Assembly (NCBI GenBank): GCA_023957335.1
Contig: JAMLHC010000005.1
Location: forward strand, 186,001-250,000
Source of the DNA: Bacteroidota bacterium
GTDB lineage: Bacteria > Bacteroidota > Bacteroidia > NS11-12g > UBA955
Direction of reading: 5' to 3'
Length of the DNA: 64,000 nt
In this document: positions 52,312 through 62,081 of the stretch, in pieces
Numbering within the stretch: position 1 is the stretch's first letter
Layout: each line of letters opens with the position of its first letter
Program-made: the position numbers and the translations under genes
Notes under the pieces: model-generated
Seen by the model: the letters and a program-made list of their open reading frames with translations, nothing else
Told to the model about the DNA's origin: nothing
Databases searched by the model: none

Positions 52312-55300
52312 TTATTTGAGATTCTTTAAAACTTCAATAGCATAAAACAAGTTGGACACATTGTGTACGTGCAATATCAAAGATTTTATACTTTGTTTTA
52401 GATTGAATTTAGTTGGATGTTGAGTAATATACGCCAAGAGATTTTGGAAAGCATTGCTGTTGAAATAGGTGTTTTGTGGATTTGCAGGAAGATAGATTTT
52501 CATCTCATTGTTTGCCAATGTAATTTTTTCAAATCCGAGTTCTTTGCCTTTCCATTTCAATCGTATGGTTTCTATTAAATCAAGTGTGCTTTGAGGGATT
52601 TTGCCAAATCTGTCTTCTAAGTTTTGAGTAAATAATGCCAAATCTGAATCATTATCAATGGCAGAAAGCTCTTGATAGAGTGCAAGTCTTTCTGATATTT
52701 GACTGATATAGTGATCGGGGATGAGCATTTCATAATCTGTTTCAACCACACAATCTCTAGATTTAATATTTTCAGGCTGATTCTCAAACAAGTCCTTAAA
52801 TTCTTCTTCTTTGAGTTCCCCCACAGCTTCATCCAAAATTTTGTGATACATATCAAACCCGATTTCAGAAATAAAACCACTCTGTTCACCTCCCAATAAA
52901 TTGCCCGCTCCTCGTATATCCATGTCGCGCATAGCAATCTGAAAACCACTGCCCAAATCCGAAAACTCTTCTATGGTTTTGAGTCTTTTTCTTGCTTCTT
53001 CTGTCAGCGAAGAAAGTGGGGGAGCTAATAGGATACAATAGGCTTTGGTATTTGACCTGCCAACTCTGCCGCGCATTTGGTGCAAATCACTCAAGCCGAA
53101 CATGTGCGCATTGTTAATAATAATAGTGTTCCCGTTGGGTATATCCAGCCCGGTTTCAATGATGGTTGTGGAAATCAATACATCATAATCACCTTCAATA
53201 AATCGTATCATGGTTTTTTCCAACTCGTTACCGTCCATTTGACCATGAGCAATGGCAATGCGAATGTCAGGCATTTCGTTTTCAATCATTTCACGTAGTG
53301 TTTCAATGTCTTTGACTCTGTTGTGCACAAAAAAGACCTGTCCGCCACGACTGACTTCTTTGTCAATGGCATTGATGATTATATCTTTGTTAAAAACATG
53401 AAGTTCAGTTTGGATAGGTTGGCGATTAAGTGGTGGAGTATTGATGACTGATAAATCTCTTGCGCCCATTAATGAGAAGTGTAATGTGCGTGGAATTGGT
53501 GTTGCTGTTAGGGTCAAGGTGTCCACATTGACACGTAGTTCTCGTAATTTTTCTTTGGCACTTACTCCGAATTTCTGTTCTTCGTCTATTATTAATAAGC
53601 CTAAGTCCTTGAATCTGACATCTTTCCCCAATAATCTATGCGTACCTATAATAATATCTATCTTTCCTTCGGTCAGTTTTTTAAGCGTTTCTTTCTGGTC
53701 TTTGGTTGATTTGAAGCGGTTGATGAATTCTACAGAAACGGGCAAACTCTCCATTCTTTCACTAAATGTTCTGTAATGTTGATAGGCGAGGATGGTTGTG
53801 GGTACCAGAATTGCTACCTGTTTGCCATCAACCACCGCTTTGAAAGCAGCCCTAATGGCAACTTCTGTTTTGCCAAAACCGACATCGCCACATAGCAGCC
53901 TGTCCATTGGCTGAGTTTGCTCCATGTCTTTTTTGACTTGCTCGGTTGCTGTGGCTTGATCCGGTGTGTCTTCATACATAAAGGAAGCTTCTAATTCGTT
54001 CTGCAAATAATTGTCGGGGCTGAATGCAAATCCGGGTTGCGATTTGCGAGCCGCATACAGTTTGATTAACTCTCTGGCAATGTCCTTGACATTACGCTTG
54101 GTGTTTGATTTTTGTTTTTCCCAGACCCCGCTACCCAGCTTGTGTACTTTGGGTGCAGTACCTTCTTGTCCGGAAAAACGAGATATTTTGTGCAAAGAAC
54201 TGATGCTCACATAAAGCATGTCATTATCTCTATAAATGATTTTGACAACTTCTTGCATTTTACCTTTTACATCCATTTTTTGCAACCCTGCAAACTTGCC
54301 GACTCCATGGTCTATATGGGTAACAAAATCACCTATTTTCAAATCTTTTAGCTCTTTGAGCGTAAGGGCTGCATTTTTGTTGATTCTACCATGTTTATTT
54401 TTGAACCGGTAAAAGCGGTTGAAAATCTGATGTTCTGTATAAACCGCGATTTTTAAATCTTTATCCAAAAAACCCGATGATAAAGCGTGATACATTGGCT
54501 CAAAAGGAATAATGCGCTGTTTATCTTTGATAATGGCTTCGAGCCTTTCTAATTGCCTTGGCTGGTCAGAAAAAATCAGGTTCTTAATGCTTAAAACTTC
54601 ATTTTCTTTGAGATGATTCAAAGCGAGGTCTAAGCCTTTTCCAAAAACAGGTTGAGGACTTTGATTGAAATTAATTTCATGATTGGGTTTTAGTTTGAAA
54701 TAAGAACCAAATTCTAATACGGGATAGTTACATAACTCTCTGAGTGTTTGTTCATGATTTATAAAAACAGATTCATCCGTTACTTCTTTCTCAATGTTCT
54801 CAAGTATCCAAGACAGGTCTTTGGTAACAACGATGGTGTTTAATTTGAGATAACTGAAAAATGTTTGTGTGTTTTGCTCAGTTTGTATTTGACTGATATT
54901 GGGCACAAGTTTAAACCATCGAACATTCTGAATAGACAGTTGTGTTTCAGGTGAGAAAGAGCGAATAGATGCTATAGAATCCCCATCAAACTCAATACGA
55001 TAGGGAAGGTTGGAGTTGAGTGAAAAGATGTCAATAATGGAGCCGCGTATAGCAAAATGTCCCGGTTGGAAAACAAAATCTTCACGTTCATACCCTTGTT
55101 CAAAGAGGATTTCCATCATAAAGTCCAAGTCAGGACTGTCACCTACATTAATAGTATAAGTTTTGTCTTCTAACGCCTCTCCTGAAATGGTTTTTTCGGC
55201 AAGTGCTGCTGGATAAGTAACAATGAGCAAAGGTTTGTTGCTAAGGTTAATTCTTTCTAATGAAGAAGTTCGCAGTTGCAGTTTGTCAGAATCTTTTTCA

Positions 55301-55584
55301 GAGGCGTCAAAATGCTTTTTGCAAGAGTCAAACAACATGACTGTTTGTCTCTCCATCTCCAGATTTTCTAAATCATTTCTAAAATATTCAGCTTCTTCTT
55401 CATTAGGAAGCACTATCAGAAAATGACTTTTTAAATGATTGAACAATGCACTCAATAGTATTGGGACTGCGGAACCGGAGATTTTATTTAGATGAATACT
55501 TTTCCCGTTGGGACGTAGAAATTCGTCCATCCCTTTGACAGCAGGATGAAATTCAAACAGGTGCTTTAACTCACTAATCTTCAC
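52312..55584 (-). CDS. mfd: Transcription-repair coupling factor Mfd
   Basis: 1090 residues. Mfd removes stalled RNA polymerase and recruits UvrAB. N-terminal UvrB-homology region (about 1-350) including QPGHFAIRGSIIDIF, the CarD-like RNA polymerase-interaction domain (about 415-475, GDFVTHIDHGVGKFAGL), helicase lobes with Walker A GDVGFGKT (566-573) and DEEQ box IIDEEQKFG, motif III TATPIPRTLHFS, motif VI QMRGRVGRS, and the TRCF C-terminal domain. Complete and normal length. A two-part promoter lies 42 nt upstream. Confidence 0.97.
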   Translation of the reverse strand: MKISELKHLFEFHPAVKGMDEFLRPNGKSIHLNKISGSAVPILLSALFNHLKSHFLIVLPNEEEAEYFRNDLENLEMERQTVMLFDSCKKHFDASEKDSDKLQLRTSSLERINLSNKPLLIVTYPAALAEKTISGEALEDKTYTINVGDSPDLDFMMEILFEQGYEREDFVFQPGHFAIRGSIIDIFSLNSNLPYRIEFDGDSIASIRSFSPETQLSIQNVRWFKLVPNISQIQTEQNTQTFFSYLKLNTIVVTKDLSWILENIEKEVTDESVFINHEQTLRELCNYPVLEFGSYFKLKPNHEINFNQSPQPVFGKGLDLALNHLKENEVLSIKNLIFSDQPRQLERLEAIIKDKQRIIPFEPMYHALSSGFLDKDLKIAVYTEHQIFNRFYRFKNKHGRINKNAALTLKELKDLKIGDFVTHIDHGVGKFAGLQKMDVKGKMQEVVKIIYRDNDMLYVSISSLHKISRFSGQEGTAPKVHKLGSGVWEKQKSNTKRNVKDIARELIKLYAARKSQPGFAFSPDNYLQNELEASFMYEDTPDQATATEQVKKDMEQTQPMDRLLCGDVGFGKTEVAIRAAFKAVVDGKQVAILVPTTILAYQHYRTFSERMESLPVSVEFINRFKSTKDQKETLKKLTEGKIDIIIGTHRLLGKDVRFKDLGLLIIDEEQKFGVSAKEKLRELRVNVDTLTLTATPIPRTLHFSLMGARDLSVINTPPLNRQPIQTELHVFNKDIIINAIDKEVSRGGQVFFVHNRVKDIETLREMIENEMPDIRIAIAHGQMDGNELEKTMIRFIEGDYDVLISTTIIETGLDIPNGNTIIINNAHMFGLSDLHQMRGRVGRSNTKAYCILLAPPLSSLTEEARKRLKTIEEFSDLGSGFQIAMRDMDIRGAGNLLGGEQSGFISEIGFDMYHKILDEAVGELKEEEFKDLFENQPENIKSRDCVVETDYEMLIPDHYISQISERLALYQELSAIDNDSDLALFTQNLEDRFGKIPQSTLDLIETIRLKWKGKELGFEKITLANNEMKIYLPANPQNTYFNSNAFQNLLAYITQHPTKFNLKQSIKSLILHVHNVSNLFYAIEVLKNLK

Positions 55585-55626
55585 TTACACAATGTTTCAA
55601 TCCACAGGGGTAGAAGAAACGGGCAG

Positions 55627-55658
55627 CAAAGATATTATGATATGGCATTCAAATTCAA
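55627..55658 (-). promoter_or_regulatory. Promoter of mfd
   Basis: On the minus strand TTG (55658-55656), a 21-bp spacer and TATCTTTG (55634-55627) match the -33/-7 consensus. The box ends 42 nt before the ATG. Confidence 0.5.
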
Positions 55659-55711
55659 GTCAAGCACAAGGGATTGAGTTTAAAAAGAAAAAATAAAGCT
55701 AAATAGGTGGT

Positions 55712-55719
55712 TATATTTG
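55712..55719 (+). promoter_or_regulatory. Candidate -7 box of the glycosyltransferase gene
   Basis: TATATTTG lies 24 nt before the proposed TTG start at 55744. No -33 TTG in range. Confidence 0.3.
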
Positions 55720-55743
55720 CAAACTCTTTTGAATTAAACTGTT

Positions 55744-56931
55744 TTGAAAATTCTGATTGTAGCCAACAGATTCCCGTTTCCGCCTCATAGAGGCGATAAA
55801 CTTAAGATTTATAATCTTGCCCAAAAACTATCAAAAAAGCATGAGTTGATATTGGTTACATTTACGCAAGACAAACAGGATTTGGCAAATCTCCATCAAT
55901 TGAATAATATCTTTTCCAGAATAGAGACTATTCATCTGCCCCAATGGAAGTCAGTTTTGTCGTCTGCGCGTTTCATCATAGACAAAAGCCCATTGCAGGT
56001 TTTATATTTTCGATCTTTAGCATTCAGAAAACTACTTAAAAAAGTTGTTGAAGAAGAACAGCCCGATGTGGTACACGTTCAGCACTTGCGCATGTCGCAG
56101 TATTTGCCCGAATTGGCTCAAATTCCGGCATTGCTCGATTTGCCCGATGCGTTTAGTATGTATTGGGAACGCAGAATGAAACAAGCCGGTAATCCTTTTA
56201 GAAAGTGGTTTAATTCTATGGAGTTTCATAGGGTTGAGAAATATGAGCAAATACTCAAAAAGTACAATCTTTGCACAGCGTGTTCTTCTGAGGATGTCAA
56301 TTATTTAAAGCGTAAGCATGGATTAGATAATATCAAAGTTTTCCCCAATGGAGTAGATACAACTACGTTCGGCCCCGGAGCCGGACATGATTACTCCCAA
56401 AATCAGATTTTGCTTTTTACGGGCAATATGAATTATGCACCCAATGTGGACGGGGTTTCTTATTTTGTAAAAGAGATATTTCCCTTGATATTGGAAAAAC
56501 ATCCACAAGCAAGATTTGTTATAGCCGGTCAAAAACCTGTTAAATCAGTGCTGTCACTTGCCTCGGACAATGTCGAAGTTACCGGATTTGTTCATGATAT
56601 TTCTGATTGTTACCGCAAAGCAGCCATCGTTGTTGCGCCACTTAGAATAGGTGCCGGAACACAAAATAAAGTATTGGAGGCATTATCAATGGCAGTGCCG
56701 GTGGTCTGTACTAACGTTGGCTTTGAAGGATTAGGCATTCAATCCGGTGAAGGTGCTTTTATGGAGACTGACAAAATTGCCTTTGCTGAAAGGGTGAATG
56801 AGCTGCTATCTAATGAAGAACTGCGTAAAAAAACCGGTTTGGCTGGAAAAGAGATAATAGCTCAAAAATTTGATTGGGATGTAGTAGCTCAACTTTTAGA
56901 AAAATATTTTAAAGAGATAGTTCATGGGTAA
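55744..56931 (+). CDS. Glycosyltransferase, GT4-type (PEP-CTERM/EpsH1-like sugar transferase)
   Basis: 395 residues from a TTG start at 55744; there is no in-frame ATG near the conserved N-terminus KILIVANRFPFPPHRGDKL. The two Rossmann-like domains show a first domain with DVVHVQHLRMSQYL, and a second with FPNGVDTTTF, LFTGNMNYAPNVDGV, and the donor-binding IGAGTQNKVLEALSMAVPVV (E-x7-E-like). It transfers an activated sugar to an unknown acceptor. The following membrane gene overlaps by 8 bp, so they are translated together and probably form one surface-glycan step. Confidence 0.88.
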   Translation: MKILIVANRFPFPPHRGDKLKIYNLAQKLSKKHELILVTFTQDKQDLANLHQLNNIFSRIETIHLPQWKSVLSSARFIIDKSPLQVLYFRSLAFRKLLKKVVEEEQPDVVHVQHLRMSQYLPELAQIPALLDLPDAFSMYWERRMKQAGNPFRKWFNSMEFHRVEKYEQILKKYNLCTACSSEDVNYLKRKHGLDNIKVFPNGVDTTTFGPGAGHDYSQNQILLFTGNMNYAPNVDGVSYFVKEIFPLILEKHPQARFVIAGQKPVKSVLSLASDNVEVTGFVHDISDCYRKAAIVVAPLRIGAGTQNKVLEALSMAVPVVCTNVGFEGLGIQSGEGAFMETDKIAFAERVNELLSNEELRKKTGLAGKEIIAQKFDWDVVAQLLEKYFKEIVHG

Positions 56932-58321
56932 GATTCGTTTCTTTGGAGCTGTTATACTCCTTTCTCTCATTATTCAGGCAGCAAACTTTGGTGATGCAAA
57001 ATCCATGTTTGGAGACTCTGCATTTACGGTTTTTAAGATGTTGAATAATGAAAATATTCCGGTTGAACATAACCGTTATTTTGGTGCAATCGTAAATGTT
57101 CCTGCTTATTTAGGTGTCAAAATGGATGCCCCTGTTTCCTTGATTTTTCAACTCTATGCAGTTGGTCCATGGCTGTTGATGATAGGGATTTTCAGTTTGT
57201 TGATATATTTGAAAAGACCTATTGAAGCGTTGACTTTGGTTATCACACATGTATGGTTTATGAGAGAGAGTTTCTTTATTACTACCGAAGTCCCTGCTGC
57301 CGGTGCATTTGCTTTGCTATATAGTGTTTTTCTTTGGTGGGATAAGTCAATGGAAGTTAAGTTTAGTTGGTTGCCTATGGTTCTGGGCTTTTTGGGAGTG
57401 GCAGGAGCATTGTTCTCGCACCCTATCGGATTAATTTTTATTGTTTTTTTACTGGGATGGAAAATCGTGCAAAGCATTGATAAAGTTAGAAGATGGTGGA
57501 TATATGCTTTGCCTGTCGTGCTTATTTTTAGTTTGAAATATTTTCTGTTTCAATCCTCTTCGTATGAAGATTCTTTCTTTACCAAGGTATTTTCAGATTT
57601 GACCTGGGTGGGAAATTTTAATGAATTATATTCTGTAGATTTTTTCTTTAGGGCTCAGAATGGGATATATATTCTGCTAATCATGTTTTGGATTATGGGT
57701 CTGTTCCGACTTAATACTCCTGATTCAAGGGTCGCATTTTTTGCAAGTTTGATTGGGATGCCTCTTTTGTGGGTATTAGTGATGGTTACATTTAAGGATG
57801 GAGATGTTAATCCTATGATGGAAAAAAGTTATCTGGCGATTGTGTTGCCGGTAGTTTATATTTTCATTTTCAGGACTTATCAGTTGTTTAAAGGTATGGG
57901 CGGATTATTGTTTATTGCTATCTGGATTATCAGTCTCGGTAGTATTAGCAAAATAATACAAACCGGTAACGATGTTTTTGAAAACCGCCTCGAACATTTG
58001 GAAAGACTTGTCAAGATTCAACAGCGTATAGGACCTGATAAGTTTTATGTGAAAAGAGAACAGATTAAAGATGAAATTTGGCTGACACATTGGGCTCTGC
58101 CATTTGAGACCCTATTAATGTCGCTCGATAAAAATGGAATTGGCAGTCTTACAGTGTTGGACTTATCTACACGAAATTCCTCCGAATTATTACCTAATCA
58201 ATACTATGGACCTGATTGGTATGGCGGATGGGATGTAAAATCTCTTAACAAAAAATATTTCAAACTGACCCCATCTGATTGGGTAGAAATTGAGAACCTA
58301 AATTACATTAAGGATAAGTAA
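56924..58321 (+). CDS. Polytopic membrane protein, possible glycan polymerase or glycosyltransferase partner
   Basis: 465 residues with about ten membrane helices (first at about 7-20, dense helices at 80-330) and a soluble C-terminal region of about 100 residues. No catalytic signature of GT39 (early DE) or Wzy was recognised, though DAKSMFGDSAF near the N-terminus holds two acidic residues in a loop. Its start overlaps the glycosyltransferase stop by 8 bp. A role in the same surface-sugar pathway is inferred from that coupling only. Confidence 0.65.
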   Translation: MGKIRFFGAVILLSLIIQAANFGDAKSMFGDSAFTVFKMLNNENIPVEHNRYFGAIVNVPAYLGVKMDAPVSLIFQLYAVGPWLLMIGIFSLLIYLKRPIEALTLVITHVWFMRESFFITTEVPAAGAFALLYSVFLWWDKSMEVKFSWLPMVLGFLGVAGALFSHPIGLIFIVFLLGWKIVQSIDKVRRWWIYALPVVLIFSLKYFLFQSSSYEDSFFTKVFSDLTWVGNFNELYSVDFFFRAQNGIYILLIMFWIMGLFRLNTPDSRVAFFASLIGMPLLWVLVMVTFKDGDVNPMMEKSYLAIVLPVVYIFIFRTYQLFKGMGGLLFIAIWIISLGSISKIIQTGNDVFENRLEHLERLVKIQQRIGPDKFYVKREQIKDEIWLTHWALPFETLLMSLDKNGIGSLTVLDLSTRNSSELLPNQYYGPDWYGGWDVKSLNKKYFKLTPSDWVEIENLNYIKDK

Positions 58322-58328
58322 GAAGTAA

Positions 58329-58397
58329 ATTTCAGGTCTTTTTGTCTTTTTTTTCTTTCATTTGCTTTCTGTATTCTATATTTCAGGTCATTTAGTC
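58329..58397 (+). promoter_or_regulatory. Pair of 18-bp direct repeats upstream of clpB
   Basis: ATTTCAGGTCTTTTTGTC (58329-58346) and ATTTCAGGTCATTTAGTC (58380-58397) differ at two positions and start exactly 51 bp apart, about five helical turns. They lie 58-126 bp before the clpB ATG. A further inverted repeat GTCTG-N9-CAGAC is at 58413-58431 in the leader. A heat-shock regulator site is plausible, but no known consensus is matched. Confidence 0.4.
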
Positions 58398-58454
58398 ATA
58401 AAATTTCATTTGGTCTGATATTTTCCCAGACAATTTCAAAATAATCAAACTAAA

Positions 58455-61046
58455 ATGAATTTTGAAAAATTCACCATTAAAGCGCAACAAAGTATTCAAG
58501 CAGCACAGCAGAATGCTTTTAACAGACATCACACAGCCATAGAGCCGGTGCATTTACTTTCAGGGCTTTTTCAAGAAGCAAAAGAAGTATTAGAATTTGT
58601 ATTCCAAAAAGCAGGTGTTCATGCAGGCAGGATTGAACAAACAACAGAATCATTATTAAAATCGCTACCTACCGGAAATGCAGATAATAACATGTATCTT
58701 TCTCCGGATGCAAACAAAGTATTGATGGAGGCAGGAAGAATTTCCGGCAAAATGGGCGATGAGTTTACTTCAACTGAACATATTCTTCTGGCATTGATTG
58801 AGGTGAAAAGTAATGTTTCAGAAATGTTGAAGGATGAGGGGTTGAGCAAAAACATAGTTGAAAAATCCATTACTGAACTACGCAAAGGAGCCAAAGTAAC
58901 ATCGCAATCAGCCGAAGAGCAATATAATGCACTTGGCAAGTACGCCATTAATCTTAATTCGCAAGCATCTAAAGGAAAATTAGATCCCGTTATCGGAAGG
59001 GATGATGAAATCCGTAGAGTGTTGCAAATACTATCTCGTAGAACCAAAAATAACCCAATATTGATAGGAGAACCCGGTGTAGGAAAAACTGCTATTGCGG
59101 AAGGTTTGGCTCATAGAATCATCAAAGGAGATGTTCCGGAGAATCTTAAATCCAAAGTGATTTACTCCTTGGATATGGGAGCCTTGATTGCCGGAGCAAA
59201 ATACAAAGGCGAGTTTGAGGAAAGATTGAAAGCAGTAGTAAACGAAGTGATTTCAGCTTCGGGTGAAATCGTTTTGTTTATAGATGAAATTCACACATTG
59301 GTTGGAGCCGGGAAAGGCGAAGGGGCAATGGATGCTGCAAATATTTTGAAACCCGCTTTGGCAAGGGGAGAGTTGAGAGCCATAGGAGCAACAACCTTAA
59401 ACGAATATCAAAAGTTTATCGAACAAGATAAAGCGCTTGAAAGACGTTTCCAAAAAGTCTATGTGGATGAGCCCTCACCCGAAGACGCTGTTTCTATTTT
59501 GAGAGGATTAAAAGAAAGATATGAAGTACATCATAAAGTCAGGATTAAAGATGAAGCTATTGTGAGCGCGGTTGAGCTTTCATACCGATACATATCGGAC
59601 AGGTTTTTGCCGGACAAAGCCATTGATTTGCTTGATGAAGCTGCTTCCAAACTCAGAATGGAGATTGATTCAGTGCCGGTTGAGTTAGATGAACTCAATA
59701 GAAAAATCATGCAATTAGAAATTGAGCGTGAAGCGTTGAAGCGTGAAAATGACACTCTTAAATTGGAAGAACTCAACAAGGAACTTGCTAATATCACGGA
59801 GAAACAGACTGCATTAAAAGCAGAATGGCAAAAAGAAAAAGCCATCGTTGATGCAATACAGGCATTAAAGAAAAGAATAGAAGAGTTGAAATTAGAGGCT
59901 GAACAAGCAGAACGTAACGGAGACTATGGGAAAGTGGCAGAAATACGCTATGGACGTATGCTTGAAACGCAAAAAGAACTTGAGTCCAAACAGTCAGAAC
60001 TTGCTGAAATCCAGAAAGACTCTTCAATGGTAAAAGAAGAAGTAACTGCTGAAGAAATAGCAGAAGTAGTATCGAAATGGACGGGCATACCCGTGCAAAA
60101 AATGATGCAAACCGAAAGAGAAAAACTCTTGCATTTGGAAGACGAATTGCACAAAAGAGTTGTAGGACAGGATGAAGCTATAGAATCTGTTGCCGATGCT
60201 GTGCGCAGAAGCAGGGCAGGCTTGCAAGACCCAAAACGACCCATAGGCTCTTTCATTTTCTTGGGTACGACCGGAGTGGGAAAAACCGAGTTGGCAAAGG
60301 CATTGGCAAACTATCTGTTTGACACAGAAGATGCTATGGTTCGCATTGACATGAGTGAATATCAAGAGAAACATACGGTGAGCAGATTGATTGGCGCGCC
60401 TCCCGGTTATGTTGGGTATGATGAGGGCGGACAGCTGACTGAGGCGGTACGCAGAAAACCTTATTCTGTTATTTTGCTCGATGAAATCGAAAAAGCACAT
60501 CCAGATGTTTTTAATATACTCCTACAGGTATTGGATGATGGTCGATTAACTGATAACAAAGGACGGAGAGCAGATTTTAGAAATACCATTATCATCATGA
60601 CTTCAAATATTGGCTCCCATATCATTCAAGAAAATTTTGAAGAAATGAGCAAAAACAACCATGACGAAATCATGGCAAAAACTAAGTCTGAAGTCTTTGA
60701 ATTACTGAAAAAAACACTCAGACCAGAGTTTTACAATAGAATTGATGAAATTGTCATGTTCGAACCTTTGAGTAGAAACAATATCAGTTCCATCGTAAAA
60801 ATCCAGTTGGATATATTGAAACAAAGACTTGCAGAAAGTGGTATTGAGTTTGAAGCCACAGAAGAAGCTATTGACTGGTTAAGTCAATTAGGTTATGACC
60901 CTCAATACGGTGCCAGACCTCTCAAACGAGTAATTCAAAAAAGAGTGTTGAATGAACTTTCAAAAAAGATTTTAGGAGGAACTGTAAGCAAAGATAAGAA
61001 AGTGATTTTGGATACATTTGACAATCAGTTTGTGTTCAAAAATTAA
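58455..61046 (+). CDS. clpB: ATP-dependent disaggregase ClpB
   Basis: 863 residues. ClpB works with DnaK to extract proteins from aggregates. Clp_N domain (1-150), AAA+ 1 with GEPGVGKT (205-212), the long middle coiled coil (about 405-525) that distinguishes ClpB from ClpC and ClpA, AAA+ 2 with GTTGVGKT (604-611, the Pro of the usual GPTGVGKT is Thr), and a small C-terminal domain. There is no VGF-type ClpP loop, in line with ClpB not partnering a protease. It stands alone; direct repeats and a leader dyad precede it. Confidence 0.96.
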   Translation: MNFEKFTIKAQQSIQAAQQNAFNRHHTAIEPVHLLSGLFQEAKEVLEFVFQKAGVHAGRIEQTTESLLKSLPTGNADNNMYLSPDANKVLMEAGRISGKMGDEFTSTEHILLALIEVKSNVSEMLKDEGLSKNIVEKSITELRKGAKVTSQSAEEQYNALGKYAINLNSQASKGKLDPVIGRDDEIRRVLQILSRRTKNNPILIGEPGVGKTAIAEGLAHRIIKGDVPENLKSKVIYSLDMGALIAGAKYKGEFEERLKAVVNEVISASGEIVLFIDEIHTLVGAGKGEGAMDAANILKPALARGELRAIGATTLNEYQKFIEQDKALERRFQKVYVDEPSPEDAVSILRGLKERYEVHHKVRIKDEAIVSAVELSYRYISDRFLPDKAIDLLDEAASKLRMEIDSVPVELDELNRKIMQLEIEREALKRENDTLKLEELNKELANITEKQTALKAEWQKEKAIVDAIQALKKRIEELKLEAEQAERNGDYGKVAEIRYGRMLETQKELESKQSELAEIQKDSSMVKEEVTAEEIAEVVSKWTGIPVQKMMQTEREKLLHLEDELHKRVVGQDEAIESVADAVRRSRAGLQDPKRPIGSFIFLGTTGVGKTELAKALANYLFDTEDAMVRIDMSEYQEKHTVSRLIGAPPGYVGYDEGGQLTEAVRRKPYSVILLDEIEKAHPDVFNILLQVLDDGRLTDNKGRRADFRNTIIIMTSNIGSHIIQENFEEMSKNNHDEIMAKTKSEVFELLKKTLRPEFYNRIDEIVMFEPLSRNNISSIVKIQLDILKQRLAESGIEFEATEEAIDWLSQLGYDPQYGARPLKRVIQKRVLNELSKKILGGTVSKDKKVILDTFDNQFVFKN

Positions 61047-61115
61047 GAAAGTAAAAGTGTTCAAAAGTGTATGATTTGCTGATTGGGGGATAAAATTTCT
61101 TTCTTGTATTATTTC

Positions 61116-61132
61116 TTGGCACAAAACTTGAA
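61116..61132 (+). promoter_or_regulatory. Sigma-54-like -24/-12 promoter of the DUF3108 gene
   Basis: TTGGCAC-AAAAC-TTGAA has the full TGGCAC -24 box, and the GG is followed by the exact 10-nt spacing to the -12 dinucleotide, which is GA in place of GC. A start about 12 nt downstream would give a leader near 15 nt containing a strong AAGGAG (61146-61151) before the ATG at 61158. Confidence 0.5.
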
Positions 61133-61157
61133 AAAACATAGATAAAAGGAGAAAATT

Positions 61158-62045
61158 ATGAAAACCACAGATCAAAAACACTTTGTTAGAACTTATTTCT
61201 TTCCCCTAATTTTAACCTTAGCTGTTCTTTGGGAAGGAAGTGTGGCTATGAAAACTTCTGTTTTTCAAACACCCAATTCTACACAGGTTCAGGCTAATAA
61301 TGGTGATTATATATATCGTACAATTGAAAATACTGCATTTCAAGAAGGGGAAAAACTTAATTTCAGAGTCCACTACGGAATCATTAATGCAGCCAATATA
61401 CAAATGGAAGTGGCTGCCGGAAATCAAGGTTTTGACAGACCGGAAGAGTTAAAAGGCAGAAAAGCTTACCATGTTATTGTGCAAGGAAGTACCATTAAGG
61501 CTTTTGACTGGGCTTTTAAAGTGCGCGACAGATTTGATTCATGGATTGACGAAGATGCACTCGCACCTTTGAAATACAGTAAATCTGTATTGGAGAATAA
61601 TTATACCGATCAAGACTTGGTATATTACAGACATGTATCAGGGAAACTTAATGGCAAAAAAGGTAATTTAGATATTCCAAGCTACACACAAGATATTGCT
61701 TCTGCATTGTATTATGCCAGAAACATTGATTTTAAGAATGCTCATAAAGGTCAGGTATTTCCTATTGACGTTTATTTGGATAATCAAATTTATAATCTGA
61801 ACTTCAAATATGAAGGAATTGAAACTATAAAATCAGACATTGGCAAAGTAAAATGTTATAAACTCAAACCACGCCTTGTGGTGGATAGGGTTTTCAAAGA
61901 CGAAGACGATATGACTGTATGGATTTCTGCTGATGAAAACAAAATTCCTGTGCGTGTTCAGTCTGAAATTCAAGTAGGAAGTCTTAAAATTGATTTGACA
62001 AGTTATTCAGGTTTAAGAAACAATTTTGCTTCTAAGCTGAAATAA
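61158..62045 (+). CDS. DUF3108 envelope protein
   Basis: 295 residues. An N-terminal hydrophobic segment (about 12-27) follows a basic start and acts as a signal or anchor. The DUF3108 domain begins at FQEGEKLNFRVHYGIINAA and includes FKVRDRFDSWID, the YYARNIDF stretch, and KCYKLKPRLVVDRVFKDEDDMTVWIS ... IPVRVQSEIQVGSLKIDL near the end. Proteins of this family are periplasmic and of unknown role. The leader has a canonical AAGGAG, rare in this window, 6 nt before the ATG, and a sigma-54-like promoter precedes it. It ends 36 nt from a convergent YkgJ-type gene. Confidence 0.85.
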   Translation: MKTTDQKHFVRTYFFPLILTLAVLWEGSVAMKTSVFQTPNSTQVQANNGDYIYRTIENTAFQEGEKLNFRVHYGIINAANIQMEVAAGNQGFDRPEELKGRKAYHVIVQGSTIKAFDWAFKVRDRFDSWIDEDALAPLKYSKSVLENNYTDQDLVYYRHVSGKLNGKKGNLDIPSYTQDIASALYYARNIDFKNAHKGQVFPIDVYLDNQIYNLNFKYEGIETIKSDIGKVKCYKLKPRLVVDRVFKDEDDMTVWISADENKIPVRVQSEIQVGSLKIDLTSYSGLRNNFASKLK

Positions 62046-62081
62046 AAGAAATCTACTTGTAAGAGATTCAATGCAAGGTCA

